From positions 806,001-870,000 of the forward strand of contig NZ_CP042831.1 in NCBI RefSeq assembly GCF_008000935.1: 64,000 nt of DNA, written 5' to 3'. This DNA is from Flavobacterium alkalisoli (lineage in GTDB: Bacteria > Bacteroidota > Bacteroidia > Flavobacteriales > Flavobacteriaceae). The translations under genes were made by a program, and so were the position numbers. This document shows, in pieces, positions 52,434 to 61,340 of the stretch (the stretch's first letter is position 1; every line of letters begins with the position of its first letter). Under the pieces are notes generated by a model, which saw only the letters and a list, made by a program, of their open reading frames with translations, was not told where the DNA came from and ran no database searches.

Positions 52434-53695
52434 TTTGAAGTATTTTCAATCTTAAAGACTTTTTCAATCCATTCGATACTTTCATCTACCATGGTATCGC
52501 TGTCTTTTAAGTGATTCGCAAAGTGTGTTGTAATTTTCTGAATTATTCTCTTACTGATTATCTCAGCCTGCTCTTCATCAAAATTACTTATTTTTTTGCG
52601 TTGAAAGTTAAGTTCGGTTTCTTTTATTGAGTTAAGCTTTTCCTTAAGCGCGTGTATGGTGGGCGCAAATTTCCTGGCATTCATCCAGTTGATAAATTCA
52701 TCCTTGATCTCCTCAATAATCGCTTCGGCAGCAGGAATGTGTTTTTTCCTGTTTTCCAGTGTACCATCGGTTATTTTAGAAAGATCGTCAAGGTGAACAA
52801 CTGTTACATTATCCAGTTCCTTCACGTTATCATGAACGTTTTTAGGAATAGAAAGATCCAGTATTAAAAGTGGTTTATTAAGCTTAAGTATATCTTTATC
52901 TATAGTTGGCATAGGTGCCCCTGTAGCTACCACAAGCACATCGGCCTTAGGTATTTCAAGCGGAAGCACATCATAATCCTTAACCACAAGGTTAAATTTA
53001 CCGGCAATCTTTTCTGCCTTTTCCTTTGTCCTGTTTACAAGAACAATGTGGTCATTCTTAGTGTGCTTAACAAGGTTCTCGCAGGTATTGCGGCCTATTT
53101 TTCCGGTTCCGAAAAGCAGTATGCCCTTATTGCTCACATCCTCTACATTGTTAAGGATATACTGTACCGAAGCAAAAGAAACCGAAGTAGCCCCTGAGCT
53201 AAGTTCTGTTTCGTTCTTTATTTTTTTGCTTGCCTGGATAACACAGTTTACAAGCCTTTCCATAAATGCATTGGCCAGGCCTCTTGACTTAGATTCTATA
53301 AAACTGGTTTTAATCTGGCTTATAATCTCAAAATCCCCCAGTATCTGGCTGTCAAGCCCGGTACCTACCCTAAAAATATGGTTAATAGCCTCTTTGCCTT
53401 TGTATACAAAAGCAACTCTCTGGAACTCCTCTACAGAGCCCTGGCTGTTATCGCAAAGTAATTTGATTAGCTGAAAAGGGTGCTGTGCAAACCCGTATAT
53501 CTCGGTCCTGTTACAGGTAGATGTAACAATAAGACTGCTTATATCTTCATTTTTCGCCTGTTCAAGAACATTAAGCTTTGCTTCGTTTCCCAAGCTGAAT
53601 TTACCCCTAGTCTCGGCATCTGCCTTCCTGTAACTCAATCCTATAGCATAAAAGTATAGGTGCCTCGACAAGTTATTATTCTCCATAGTACTCAC
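52430..53695 (-). CDS. hemA: Glutamyl-tRNA reductase
   Basis: A 421-aa NADPH enzyme that reduces glutamyl-tRNA to glutamate-1-semialdehyde, the first committed step of C5 heme synthesis. The catalytic Cys lies in VTSTCNRTEIYGF, then GLDSQILGDFEIISQIK, NADPH site GILLFGTGKIGRNTCENLVKH. In-frame ATGs at 53695 and 53686 are both possible; 53686 (MENNNLSRH) fits the promoter better. It is the first gene of the minus-strand hem operon; hemL (glutamate semialdehyde aminomutase) is not in the window. Confidence 0.96.
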   Translation of the reverse strand: MSTMENNNLSRHLYFYAIGLSYRKADAETRGKFSLGNEAKLNVLEQAKNEDISSLIVTSTCNRTEIYGFAQHPFQLIKLLCDNSQGSVEEFQRVAFVYKGKEAINHIFRVGTGLDSQILGDFEIISQIKTSFIESKSRGLANAFMERLVNCVIQASKKIKNETELSSGATSVSFASVQYILNNVEDVSNKGILLFGTGKIGRNTCENLVKHTKNDHIVLVNRTKEKAEKIAGKFNLVVKDYDVLPLEIPKADVLVVATGAPMPTIDKDILKLNKPLLILDLSIPKNVHDNVKELDNVTVVHLDDLSKITDGTLENRKKHIPAAEAIIEEIKDEFINWMNARKFAPTIHALKEKLNSIKETELNFQRKKISNFDEEQAEIISKRIIQKITTHFANHLKDSDTMVDESIEWIEKVFKIENTSK

Positions 53696-53711
53696 TTTCC
53701 TAAAAGTTTCA

Positions 53712-53719
53712 CAAAATTA
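53712..53719 (-). promoter_or_regulatory. -7 box of the hem operon promoter
   Basis: On the minus strand TAATTTTG, a perfect -7 match. The start would lie near 53705, giving a 19-nt leader to the ATG at 53686 and only 10 nt to that at 53695. Confidence 0.5.
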
Positions 53720-53851
53720 TCATTAAGGCTTATTAAAAAATAACGCTAAAAGTTCTTTTTGTGTCGCTGCGGGATATTTTAACCCAAATTGCTTTTTTAA
53801 ACCTTAAATACGCTAAATTTGCAATGAAATCAATGTTTTGCAAAAATACAG

Positions 53852-53868
53852 TTTAGAACAGTTCTAAA
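53852..53868. promoter_or_regulatory. 17-bp palindrome upstream of the AraC regulator
   Basis: TTTAGAAC-A-GTTCTAAA is a perfect palindrome with 8-bp arms, 46 bp before the AraC gene start, in the divergent space shared with hemA. It may be an operator of the AraC protein or of a Fur/DtxR-type iron regulator. The rest of the 219-bp region 53696-53914 holds only the hemA -7 box. Confidence 0.45.
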
Positions 53869-53914
53869 TAAAGAGATTTTATATTTTTAAAAAACCCGTC
53901 AAAAAAATATCGCT

Positions 53915-54787
53915 ATGGGTTCTCACGAGGAAATTAAAATTGAGGATGATTTTTTTGTGCTGCGTTTCCAAAATGACAGCGACGAAACCTCCCATTTTGA
54001 AAGGGAAGTAAATACCGACCTGATACAATTTCACTTTGGGTTAAAGGGCAGGGCCAAGTTTATTTTTAATCAGGGCCGCTATGCACTGGACCTAAGGGAA
54101 GAGGTATCGCTTTTTTTATACAATCCGCAAAAGGAATTACCGGTTCATTTGGAGATTGCCCCGCACTCATGGGTAATATCCGTTCTTATTTCCATTAAAA
54201 AGTTTCACAGCTTTTTTTCGGAAGAGGCCGATTACATCCCATTCCTGAGTTCAGAAAATATAGATAAGAAGTACTATAAGGACGACAGGATAAACCCCTC
54301 TATGGCTATTGCATTAAACCAGCTGTTTAACTTTAACCTGCACCAGTCCATAAGGAAACTGTACTTTAAGGGTAAGGTTTATGAATTGCTTAGCCTGTAC
54401 TTTAACCGTGCCGAAGATGCCAATACAGAGCAGTGTCCGTTTTTGGTGGATGAAGACAATGTAATAAAGATAAGGAAGGCAAAAGATATTGTTATTGCCA
54501 ATATGGCCGAACCACCGGGGCTTCAGGAACTTGCAGACCAGGTAGGCATTAACCTGAAAAAGCTGAAAATGGGCTTTAAACAGATTTACGGCGACAGTGT
54601 ATATAGTTTCCTTTTTGATTATAAAATGGAGTATGCCCGTAAGCTACTGGACAGCGGAACCTATAATGTAAACGAAGTAGGGCTTCGAATAGGTTACAGC
54701 ACTGCCAGCCACTTTATTGCTGCCTTTAAAAAGAAATTTGGCACCACGCCTAAAAAATACCTTATGTCTTTAAACGCTAATGCTTAA
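53915..54787 (+). CDS. AraC-family regulator between the heme operons
   Basis: A 290-aa protein with an N-terminal cupin-like domain (FVLRFQNDSDETSHFEREVNTDLIQFHFGLKGRAKFIFNQGRYALDL) and a C-terminal AraC double helix-turn-helix (LQELADQVGINLKKLKMGFKQIYGDSVYSFLFDYKMEYARKLLDSGTYNVNEVGLRIGYSTASHFIAAFKKKFGTTPKKYL). It is divergent from hemA and 170 bp upstream of hemH. The setting suggests control of heme synthesis or iron supply, an inference from position. The N-terminus may bind a siderophore or porphyrin-like ligand, as in other AraC members (PchR-type). Confidence 0.88.
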   Translation: MGSHEEIKIEDDFFVLRFQNDSDETSHFEREVNTDLIQFHFGLKGRAKFIFNQGRYALDLREEVSLFLYNPQKELPVHLEIAPHSWVISVLISIKKFHSFFSEEADYIPFLSSENIDKKYYKDDRINPSMAIALNQLFNFNLHQSIRKLYFKGKVYELLSLYFNRAEDANTEQCPFLVDEDNVIKIRKAKDIVIANMAEPPGLQELADQVGINLKKLKMGFKQIYGDSVYSFLFDYKMEYARKLLDSGTYNVNEVGLRIGYSTASHFIAAFKKKFGTTPKKYLMSLNANA

Positions 54788-54957
54788 TATCAAAGCAACT
54801 CTCCAAGAAATTTTTGATAAAATCATCACGAGAGTTCAATAAAGAATTGCAGCAATTAATATTCAACAATCGTTAAAAACAAAAATAATAATATTCAGAG
54901 CATGGTTTTTGATGACCTTTGCCCAACAAACACAAAAACAACAACTGTAAGATAAAC

Positions 54958-55989
54958 ATGAAAGGTGTATTGTTAATTAACCTTGGTTCTCCGGACAGTC
55001 CGGATCCAAAAGACGTAAAACCCTATCTGGACCAGTTCCTGATGGACAAGTATGTTATAGATGTTCCTTTTTTACTAAGGGCTCTTTTAGTTAGAGGTAT
55101 AATACTTAGAAAAAGACCGGAAGATTCGGCAGAAGCCTACCAGAAAATATGGTGGGAAGAAGGGTCTCCACTTATTGTACTATCGGAAAGGATGTACAAA
55201 AAAGTGGAACAAAAAACCGAACTGCCTGTAACATTAGCCATGCGTTATGGTAAACCGTCTATAGAAACAGGATTACAGCAACTGGCAGACCAGGGTGTAA
55301 CCGAGGTACTGCTTTTCCCTCTTTATCCGCAATATGCCATGGCTTCTACCCTTACTGTTTTAGCAGAGGCAGAAGAAGTTCGCAAAAAGAAATTCCCGCA
55401 AATGACATTTACCGATGTCCCTGCGTTTTATAATAAACCCGACTATATAAAAGTACTGGCAGACTCAATTAAGAGTTCACTGGAAGGTTTTAATTACGAC
55501 CACCTGCTGTTCTCTTACCATGGTATACCAGAACGCCATATAAGAAAAACAGATGTAACAAAATCACACTGTAAAATAAACAGCACCTGCTGTACAACGC
55601 CTTCGGCGGCACATAAATTCTGCTACCGTCATCAGTGTTACGAAACTACACGATTAGTAGTGGAGCAACTGGGTATTCCTGAAGATAAATACTCACTAAC
55701 ATTCCAGTCAAGGCTTGCAGGAGACAAATGGCTTGAACCTTATACCGATGTTGAGATAAACAACATGCCGGCAAAAGGAGTTAAGAGCCTTGCGGTAGTT
55801 ACACCTGCGTTTGTAACAGACTGTCTTGAAACGCTCGAGGAAATAGCCATGCGTGCTAACGAAGATTTTAAGGAACACGGAGGAGAAAACTTCATGGCTA
55901 TTCCTTGCCTTAATGATAATAACGATTGGGTTGATGTGGTGGCGAACTGGATTAATGAGTGGGCCCATGCAGAAACACCTGTAGTATAA
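54958..55989 (+). CDS. hemH: Ferrochelatase
   Basis: A 343-aa enzyme inserting Fe(II) into protoporphyrin IX. The catalytic His lies in LLFSYHGIPERHIRK, and the Glu/acidic patch in FVTDCLETLEEIAMRANEDF. A Cys-rich insertion HCKINSTCCTTPSAAHKFCYRHQCYETT follows the active site and could hold a cluster or zinc; five Cys lie in 22 residues. A TTG-initiated extension exists from 54919, but the ATG at 54958 (MKGVLLINLGSP) starts the family core. The stop overlaps the MATE gene's ATG by one base. Confidence 0.95.
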   Translation: MKGVLLINLGSPDSPDPKDVKPYLDQFLMDKYVIDVPFLLRALLVRGIILRKRPEDSAEAYQKIWWEEGSPLIVLSERMYKKVEQKTELPVTLAMRYGKPSIETGLQQLADQGVTEVLLFPLYPQYAMASTLTVLAEAEEVRKKKFPQMTFTDVPAFYNKPDYIKVLADSIKSSLEGFNYDHLLFSYHGIPERHIRKTDVTKSHCKINSTCCTTPSAAHKFCYRHQCYETTRLVVEQLGIPEDKYSLTFQSRLAGDKWLEPYTDVEINNMPAKGVKSLAVVTPAFVTDCLETLEEIAMRANEDFKEHGGENFMAIPCLNDNNDWVDVVANWINEWAHAETPVV

Positions 55990-57329
55990 TGTCTGTAACC
56001 TCTACGGATCTAGCCAATAAGGACATTAAGCAGCTGCTTTTCCGGCAGTCGGTACCTGCTTCCATAGGTATATTGTTCATGACAGTTAATGTCCTTATTG
56101 ACACTATATTCGTAGGCCGATGGATTGGCGCACTGGCAATTGCCGCGCTATCTGTAGTAATGCCTATTACTTTTTTCATTTCTTCTATGGGTATGGCCAT
56201 AGGTATAGGCGGAAGCTCGGTACTTTCACGAGCCTTAGGTAAAGGCAATAAGGAAAAAGCCCTTAACACCTTTGCTCATCAAATCATGATGACTTTTGGC
56301 ATTGCTTCCCTTTTTGCAATATTAGGACTTTTTTTCAGCGAAGAAATATTGTTTGCCTTTGGTGCTAACGGAGCGATAATGGCTCCCGCCAAAGAGTTTT
56401 TTATACCCATACTTATTGCTGTTCCTTTTCAGGCCTTTTGCATGACGGGAAACAATGTAATACGGGCCGAAGACAAGGCACGCCATGCAATGACTGCCAT
56501 GATAATATCGGCAGTGTCAAATATCATACTGGATATACTTTTAATCAAGATCCTGAACTTAGGGGTATTTGGTGCTGCACTGGCAACCGCATTTTCCTTT
56601 TTCTTCTGCTTTTTATATATCCTTTGGTTCTTTATTTACAAAAGCGAACTGAAACTGGAACTAAAACATTTTGTTTTTCATAAGGAACTCGCAAAAGAAA
56701 TTGTATCCTTAAGCTTTGTAACGTTTGCAAGGCAGGGCGTAATAAGTATCCTGGCTATTCTACTTAACCATACCCTATATGCAGAAGGCGGCGAACATGC
56801 CGTAGCCGTTTATGGCATCATAAGCCGAATGCTTATGTTTGCACTGTTCCCTGTACTGGGAATAACGCAGGGCTTTATGCCTATAGCCGGTTATAATTAC
56901 GGCGCCGATAATTACGGGCGGGTAAAGGAAACTGTTATCACTGCCATAAAATATGCAGGTTTCTTTGCCGTATTGGTATTTATAGTAGTATTAGTATTTG
57001 CCAAACCTATCGTTTCTGTCTTTACTACCGATGCAATTGTAATTGCCGATACCCCCGGTGCTTTACGCTGGGTATTTGCTGCATCGCCCATTATTGCTGT
57101 TCAGCTTATAGGCGCTGCTTATTTTCAGGCAGCGGGCAAGGCTACAAAAGCATTACTGCTTACGCTAACAAAACAGGGCTTTTTCTTAATACCGCTAATA
57201 CTTATTTTACCGCACTTTTTTGGTATTTTTGGTGTATGGGTATCATTCCCCATTGCCGATGTATTGTCAACAATAGTTACAGGGTTATTCCTTAAAAAAG
57301 AAATGACCTACCATCTTAAAGAAGCATAA
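55989..57329 (+). CDS. MATE family efflux transporter
   Basis: A 446-aa protein with 12 predicted helices and the two MatE repeats (for example PASIGILFMTVNVLIDTIFVGRWIGALAIAALSVVMPITFFISSMGMAIGIGGSSVLSRALG, and GITQGFMPIAGYNYGADNYGRVKETVITAIKYAGF). It exports organic cations by Na+ or H+ antiport; the substrate is unknown. Start at 55989 (MSVTSTD) overlaps the hemH stop by one base (TAATG), so both are translationally coupled. Its place between hemH and hemJ suggests porphyrin or heme-intermediate export as one hypothesis. Confidence 0.92.
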   Translation: MSVTSTDLANKDIKQLLFRQSVPASIGILFMTVNVLIDTIFVGRWIGALAIAALSVVMPITFFISSMGMAIGIGGSSVLSRALGKGNKEKALNTFAHQIMMTFGIASLFAILGLFFSEEILFAFGANGAIMAPAKEFFIPILIAVPFQAFCMTGNNVIRAEDKARHAMTAMIISAVSNIILDILLIKILNLGVFGAALATAFSFFFCFLYILWFFIYKSELKLELKHFVFHKELAKEIVSLSFVTFARQGVISILAILLNHTLYAEGGEHAVAVYGIISRMLMFALFPVLGITQGFMPIAGYNYGADNYGRVKETVITAIKYAGFFAVLVFIVVLVFAKPIVSVFTTDAIVIADTPGALRWVFAASPIIAVQLIGAAYFQAAGKATKALLLTLTKQGFFLIPLILILPHFFGIFGVWVSFPIADVLSTIVTGLFLKKEMTYHLKEA

Positions 57330-57880
57330 TGGAATATAATTATATAAAATCGCTGCACCTCATCTTTGTGATAACCTGGTTTGCCGGGCTTTTTTACATA
57401 GTAAGGCTTTTTGTTTACCATTTAGAGGCTAATGATAAACCGTCTCCCGAAAAAGAGATTCTTATAAAGCAGTACAAACTTATGGCTTACAGGCTGTGGT
57501 ATATTATTACATGGCCATCGGCAGTGCTGGCAAGTATTTTTGCCTTTTGGATGCTGTTTTTTACCGCTACCGGAAATGCATGGCTTACCCAACCTTGGAT
57601 GCATGTAAAACTGGGGTTTGTATTCCTTTTATACCTCTACCATTTAAAATGTCACTCTATTTTCAGGCAGCTACAGAATGACGAAATAAAACACACCTCA
57701 AACTTTATGAGGATTTGGAACGAAGGTGCCACCATAATTTTATTTGCCGTTGTTTTTTTAGTAATTTTAAAGAATGCCGTAAACTGGATTTATGGCGTGG
57801 TGGGTATTATACTGTTTTCTGTACTTATAATGCTTGGCTTTAAATTTTACAAACGAATAAGGAAAAAGAACAACTCCTAA
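57329..57880 (+). CDS. hemJ: HemJ-type protoporphyrinogen IX oxidase
   Basis: A 183-aa membrane protein with four to five helices. It matches the HemJ/CopD-like UPF0093 family: an N-terminal KSLHLIFVITWFAGLFYIVRLFVYH with heme-binding His and the Trp-x-Ala-Gly motif, and LGFVFLLYLYHLKCHSIF with a second His. HemJ oxidises protoporphyrinogen IX to protoporphyrin IX in many bacteria lacking HemG/HemY. None of the latter is seen here, and its place in the hemH transcript supports the role. It starts at the last base of the MATE stop (overlap of one). Confidence 0.88.
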   Translation: MEYNYIKSLHLIFVITWFAGLFYIVRLFVYHLEANDKPSPEKEILIKQYKLMAYRLWYIITWPSAVLASIFAFWMLFFTATGNAWLTQPWMHVKLGFVFLLYLYHLKCHSIFRQLQNDEIKHTSNFMRIWNEGATIILFAVVFLVILKNAVNWIYGVVGIILFSVLIMLGFKFYKRIRKKNNS

Positions 57881-57884
57881 CAGG

Positions 57885-59387
57885 ATGAGGCATAAGTTTA
57901 AGATAGGTAAATGGTCATTAAGGGTAAGGATTTTCCTTTCCATGATATTTGTTACCCTTATCGCCTCTTTACTTATCGCCGCAGTTTCCATATACCAGTT
58001 TGGCAAGGAAGCCAAGGAATACCATGAGGACAGGCTGGAAAGAAAGGAAAATGCCATAAAAGAGCATATCAATTATATCCTTTCTACTACTACTTACCCG
58101 CTTTCAACAGAAAACCTTCCATTGATTTTCAGGGAAAGGATACACGAACTGGCAAACATCCACGGACTTGAGGTAAACATATACGATCTTAACGGACATC
58201 TGCTTAAATCCTCTAAAGCCGCCTTCTCGGTAGATACCATAAATAACAATATCCCTCCAAGCATACTTAGGGTACTTCGCAGTACGGCAGAAAAACGCTA
58301 TGTAGACCTAAAAACCGAAGACGGGCAAAAGTTCCGTTCCTCATACAGCTACCTTAAGGATACCAAGTTTAAACCTTTGGGGATACTTAACTTGCCTTAC
58401 ATAAAAGACGAAGGGTATTATGAAAAGGAGCAGCGTAACTTTTTTATGCGCTTCGGCCAGGTATACTCTTTCATGCTGCTTATTTCCATTATTGTAGCCT
58501 ATTTCCTTTCCAGCTATATTACAAAATCACTTAAGTCAATTAGTGAACGGATTGCCGAAATACGCCTTAGTCAGATCAATCAGAAGATTGAAATGCACGA
58601 TTCCCCTCAGGAAATCAATCAGCTGGTGCGGTCGTACAACGCATTGGTAGACGATCTGGACGACAGTGCCGCAAAACTGGCACAAAGCGAAAGGGAACAG
58701 GCATGGCGCGAAATGGCAAAACAGGTAGCACACGAAATTAAGAATCCGCTTACGCCAATGCGACTTACCGTACAAAGCTTTCAGCGTAAGTTTGATCCTA
58801 ACGATCCTGATATAAATAAAAAGCTGGATGAATTTTCCAAAACCCTTATCCAGCAGATTGACACCATGAGCTCTGTAGCTTCGGCATTCTCCAGCTTTGC
58901 TTCCATGCCGGCACAGCAAAACGAAAACATCAATATCGTTAAGATTGTTCAGCTTGCACTGGAAATCTTTAATGAAGGGTTTATTACCTTTAGTGCCGAA
59001 GAGCAAAGCATTATTACCCGAATGGACCGTACCCAACTGATCCGTATTATTACCAATCTGGTTAAAAATGCCATTCAGGCTATCCCTTCTACCCATCCTG
59101 AACCTTTAGTGGAAGTAAGTGTTTACCGTGAAGGAAATTCTGTAAAGATTAAGGTAAGGGATAACGGAAAGGGAATTAGCGTAGAAAACAAAAATCGTAT
59201 TTTTGAGCCTAAGTTTACCACTAAAAGCAGTGGTATGGGACTAGGCCTGGGAATTATAAAGAATATCGTGGAAAATTATCACGGAACAATTACTTTTGAA
59301 AGCGAATTGGGCCATGGCACAGAATTCCTGGTTTCGTTGCCGATTACCGATTCTGATTTACCTCCTAAAGAAACAGACAATAACTAA
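57885..59387 (+). CDS. HAMP sensor histidine kinase, NtrY-like
   Basis: A 500-aa membrane kinase. Helix 1 (about 14-35), a periplasmic region (36-180), helix 2 (about 185-207), a HAMP linker (SYITKSLKSISERIAEIRLSQINQKI), then H-box VAHEIKNPLTPMRLTVQSFQRK and the ATPase domain (NLVKNAIQAIPSTHPEP, DNGKGISVENK, GMGLGLGIIKNIVENYHG). No response regulator gene adjoins it; the next gene is an enoyl-CoA hydratase. It starts 4 bp after hemJ and is probably in the same transcript. Confidence 0.92.
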   Translation: MRHKFKIGKWSLRVRIFLSMIFVTLIASLLIAAVSIYQFGKEAKEYHEDRLERKENAIKEHINYILSTTTYPLSTENLPLIFRERIHELANIHGLEVNIYDLNGHLLKSSKAAFSVDTINNNIPPSILRVLRSTAEKRYVDLKTEDGQKFRSSYSYLKDTKFKPLGILNLPYIKDEGYYEKEQRNFFMRFGQVYSFMLLISIIVAYFLSSYITKSLKSISERIAEIRLSQINQKIEMHDSPQEINQLVRSYNALVDDLDDSAAKLAQSEREQAWREMAKQVAHEIKNPLTPMRLTVQSFQRKFDPNDPDINKKLDEFSKTLIQQIDTMSSVASAFSSFASMPAQQNENINIVKIVQLALEIFNEGFITFSAEEQSIITRMDRTQLIRIITNLVKNAIQAIPSTHPEPLVEVSVYREGNSVKIKVRDNGKGISVENKNRIFEPKFTTKSSGMGLGLGIIKNIVENYHGTITFESELGHGTEFLVSLPITDSDLPPKETDNN

Positions 59388-59398
59388 AATAAAATCTC

Positions 59399-60181
59399 AT
59401 GAACTACGAAAATATTTTAGCAGAACAGGATAATGGTCTTGCGGTTATTACCATAAACAGGCCATCTAAACTTAATGCCCTTAACAAAGCAACCATACTG
59501 GAACTACACGAAGCTTTTAAAGCTCTTGATGCCGATAAGAATGTAAAAGTTATTATTGTTACCGGTAGCGGTGAAAAAGCTTTTGTTGCAGGTGCAGATA
59601 TTTCTGAATTTGCCGACTTTAATGTAACTCAGGGTGGTGAGCTTGCTGCAAAAGGACAGGAGCTTTTATTTGATTTTGTACAAAACCTGTCTACTCCGGT
59701 TATTGCTGCGGTAAACGGTTTTGCACTTGGCGGAGGACTTGAGCTTGCTATGGCAGCACACTTTAGGGTAGCTTCAGATAATGCAAAAATGGGATTACCG
59801 GAAGTATCTCTTGGTGTAATACCGGGATATGGCGGTACACAACGCTTACCTCAGCTTGTAGGTAAAGGCCGTGCTATGGAAATGATTATGACTGCCGGTA
59901 TGATAGGCGCTGAAGACGCAAAAGCATACGGACTTGTAAACCATGTAGTGGCACAGGCAGAGCTACTTGATTTTTGTAAAGGTATCGCATCTAAAATAAT
60001 GAAGAACTCTCCTGTGGCTATTTCGGCTGCAATCAGGGCTATTAATGCCAACTATGAAGATGGCGTTAACGGTTATGATGCTGAAATAAAAGCTTTTGGT
60101 GAAGCCTTTGGTACCGAAGATTTTAAAGAGGGTACCACAGCATTCCTTGAAAAAAGAAAAGCTGAATTTCCCGGAAAATAA
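59399..60181 (+). CDS. Enoyl-CoA hydratase/isomerase family protein
   Basis: A 260-aa crotonase. The oxyanion-hole motifs AFVAGADISEF and ALGGGLELAMAAHFRVASDNAKMGLPEVSLGVIPGYGGTQRLPQLVG are typical, with both catalytic glutamates present (GGGLELAMA and GLPEVSLG). It hydrates short to medium 2-enoyl-CoAs; whether in fatty-acid or amino-acid breakdown cannot be told. It lies 11 bp after the kinase gene and ends at a terminator. Confidence 0.94.
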   Translation: MNYENILAEQDNGLAVITINRPSKLNALNKATILELHEAFKALDADKNVKVIIVTGSGEKAFVAGADISEFADFNVTQGGELAAKGQELLFDFVQNLSTPVIAAVNGFALGGGLELAMAAHFRVASDNAKMGLPEVSLGVIPGYGGTQRLPQLVGKGRAMEMIMTAGMIGAEDAKAYGLVNHVVAQAELLDFCKGIASKIMKNSPVAISAAIRAINANYEDGVNGYDAEIKAFGEAFGTEDFKEGTTAFLEKRKAEFPGK

Positions 60182-60190
60182 TATTAGATA

Positions 60191-60221
60191 AAAAAAAGCC
60201 ACTCAATGAGTGGCTTTTTTT
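60191..60221. terminator. Bidirectional terminator
   Basis: AGCCACTCA (60197-60205) pairs with TGAGTGGCT (60207-60215), flanked by A-run and T-run. It serves the enoyl-CoA hydratase transcript and the converging sterol desaturase gene. Confidence 0.88.
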
Positions 60222-60939
60222 ATTCTTTATGAACATCCTTAAACCTGAGCATATCAAAAAGGCGTTGCTCCTTTTCGTTATCAAAACCGCAGGATGTTTT
60301 AAACTCTTTTGGATTTTCATACGTTCCAAACAGCATGTCCCACCAAACTATATCGCCATAATTATTAGTATGCTTGTTGTATTCATGGTGAATGCGATGC
60401 ATTTCAGGTCGCTGAAAAATATAGCCAATCCACTGCGGAGTCTTAATATTGGTATGATAGAAAAATTCTCCTAAGGCAGTGCATACCGTATAAATTCCCG
60501 CTGCCTCAAGGCTTAACCCTAAAAGCGTATAAACCAGTAAGCTTCCTATAATCGAGTTTACAACCATTTCCAGCGGATGCTTGTAAAAAGACGTTATCAC
60601 CTCTATACGCTGAGGGCTGTGGTGTATCTGATGAAAATGAGTCCACAAAAAATCAATACGATGTCTCCACCTGTGCCACCAGTAAAATATTAAAGTAGCT
60701 ATAAAATAGGCTATAATTCCCCCTAAGGCAGGAGAAACATGATTTGAAAGATGAAAAATGGAATAAGAAGAAAGCCATTTCTCCCAACTGATTCCAGCAA
60801 GCAATACGACCCCCAACTGTACAAAGTTAACACCCAGTACCCTGATAGTCCAGGTAGGTACCTGAGGCAGTTTCCACCCCAGGTTCAGTCTTTCTATTAT
60901 AAAGCAAACTGCAAAGGAAATAAATATAATGGTTAGCAT
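60220..60939 (-). CDS. Sterol desaturase/fatty acid hydroxylase family protein
   Basis: A 239-aa membrane di-iron enzyme. Helices near the N-terminus are followed by three His clusters: HRWRHRIDFLWTHFHQIHHSPQR, FFYHTNIK and HRIHHEYNKHTN, which bind two irons. It hydroxylates or desaturates a lipid with oxygen; the substrate is unknown. In carotenoid-producing flavobacteria such enzymes are sometimes beta-carotene hydroxylase-like, but this one has the sterol-desaturase layout. It follows two small membrane-protein genes in the same direction. Confidence 0.92.
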   Translation of the reverse strand: MLTIIFISFAVCFIIERLNLGWKLPQVPTWTIRVLGVNFVQLGVVLLAGISWEKWLSSYSIFHLSNHVSPALGGIIAYFIATLIFYWWHRWRHRIDFLWTHFHQIHHSPQRIEVITSFYKHPLEMVVNSIIGSLLVYTLLGLSLEAAGIYTVCTALGEFFYHTNIKTPQWIGYIFQRPEMHRIHHEYNKHTNNYGDIVWWDMLFGTYENPKEFKTSCGFDNEKEQRLFDMLRFKDVHKE

Positions 60940-60949
60940 AAACCCTGAT

Positions 60950-61267
60950 TTACATTAATGAAAATATTTGCCAGAACAACAAAAATCCTGAAACAATTAC
61001 CAATACAAGCGAAAGTGTTTTTAGAAACCCAGCGCTTATGGAGTTGGCAAAAACAGCTACAGAAACAGCAAGCATACCACAATTGATAAACGTAAGGGTA
61101 TACTGCCCCCTAAGGCTTACAGGAAAGTGAGACCGGTAGGCCTGTTTTATGGTTTCAAAATCTTCATATCGGGCACAGGCCCTAAACCATAAGATCATAT
61201 TGGTCATGGTGGCAAGTAGGCATACCAGTCCAAGACTATAGAGAATTATTTTTACTGTATTTTTCAT
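60950..61267 (-). CDS. Small membrane protein, unknown
   Basis: A 105-aa protein with three hydrophobic segments (VKIILYSLGLVCLLATMTNMILWF, LTFINCGMLAVSVAVFANSISAGF, LVLVIVSGFLLFWQIFSLM). No family recognised. It lies 10 bp before the sterol desaturase gene and is likely co-transcribed. Confidence 0.7.
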   Translation of the reverse strand: MKNTVKIILYSLGLVCLLATMTNMILWFRACARYEDFETIKQAYRSHFPVSLRGQYTLTFINCGMLAVSVAVFANSISAGFLKTLSLVLVIVSGFLLFWQIFSLM

Positions 61268-61286
61268 AGTAGGATAATTAATGGTT

Positions 61287-61330
61287 AAAAAATCCCCGCA
61301 GCAGTAAGGTGTGTAAATTCGCCGCGGGGA
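61287..61330 (-). terminator. Terminator of the yiaA-like gene
   Basis: On the minus strand the arms TCCCCGC (61330-61324) and GCGGGGA (61299-61293) enclose a 24-nt loop containing further pairing. A T-run follows. It lies 11 bp after the stop. Confidence 0.7.
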
Positions 61331-61340
61331 AAGGCATCCG

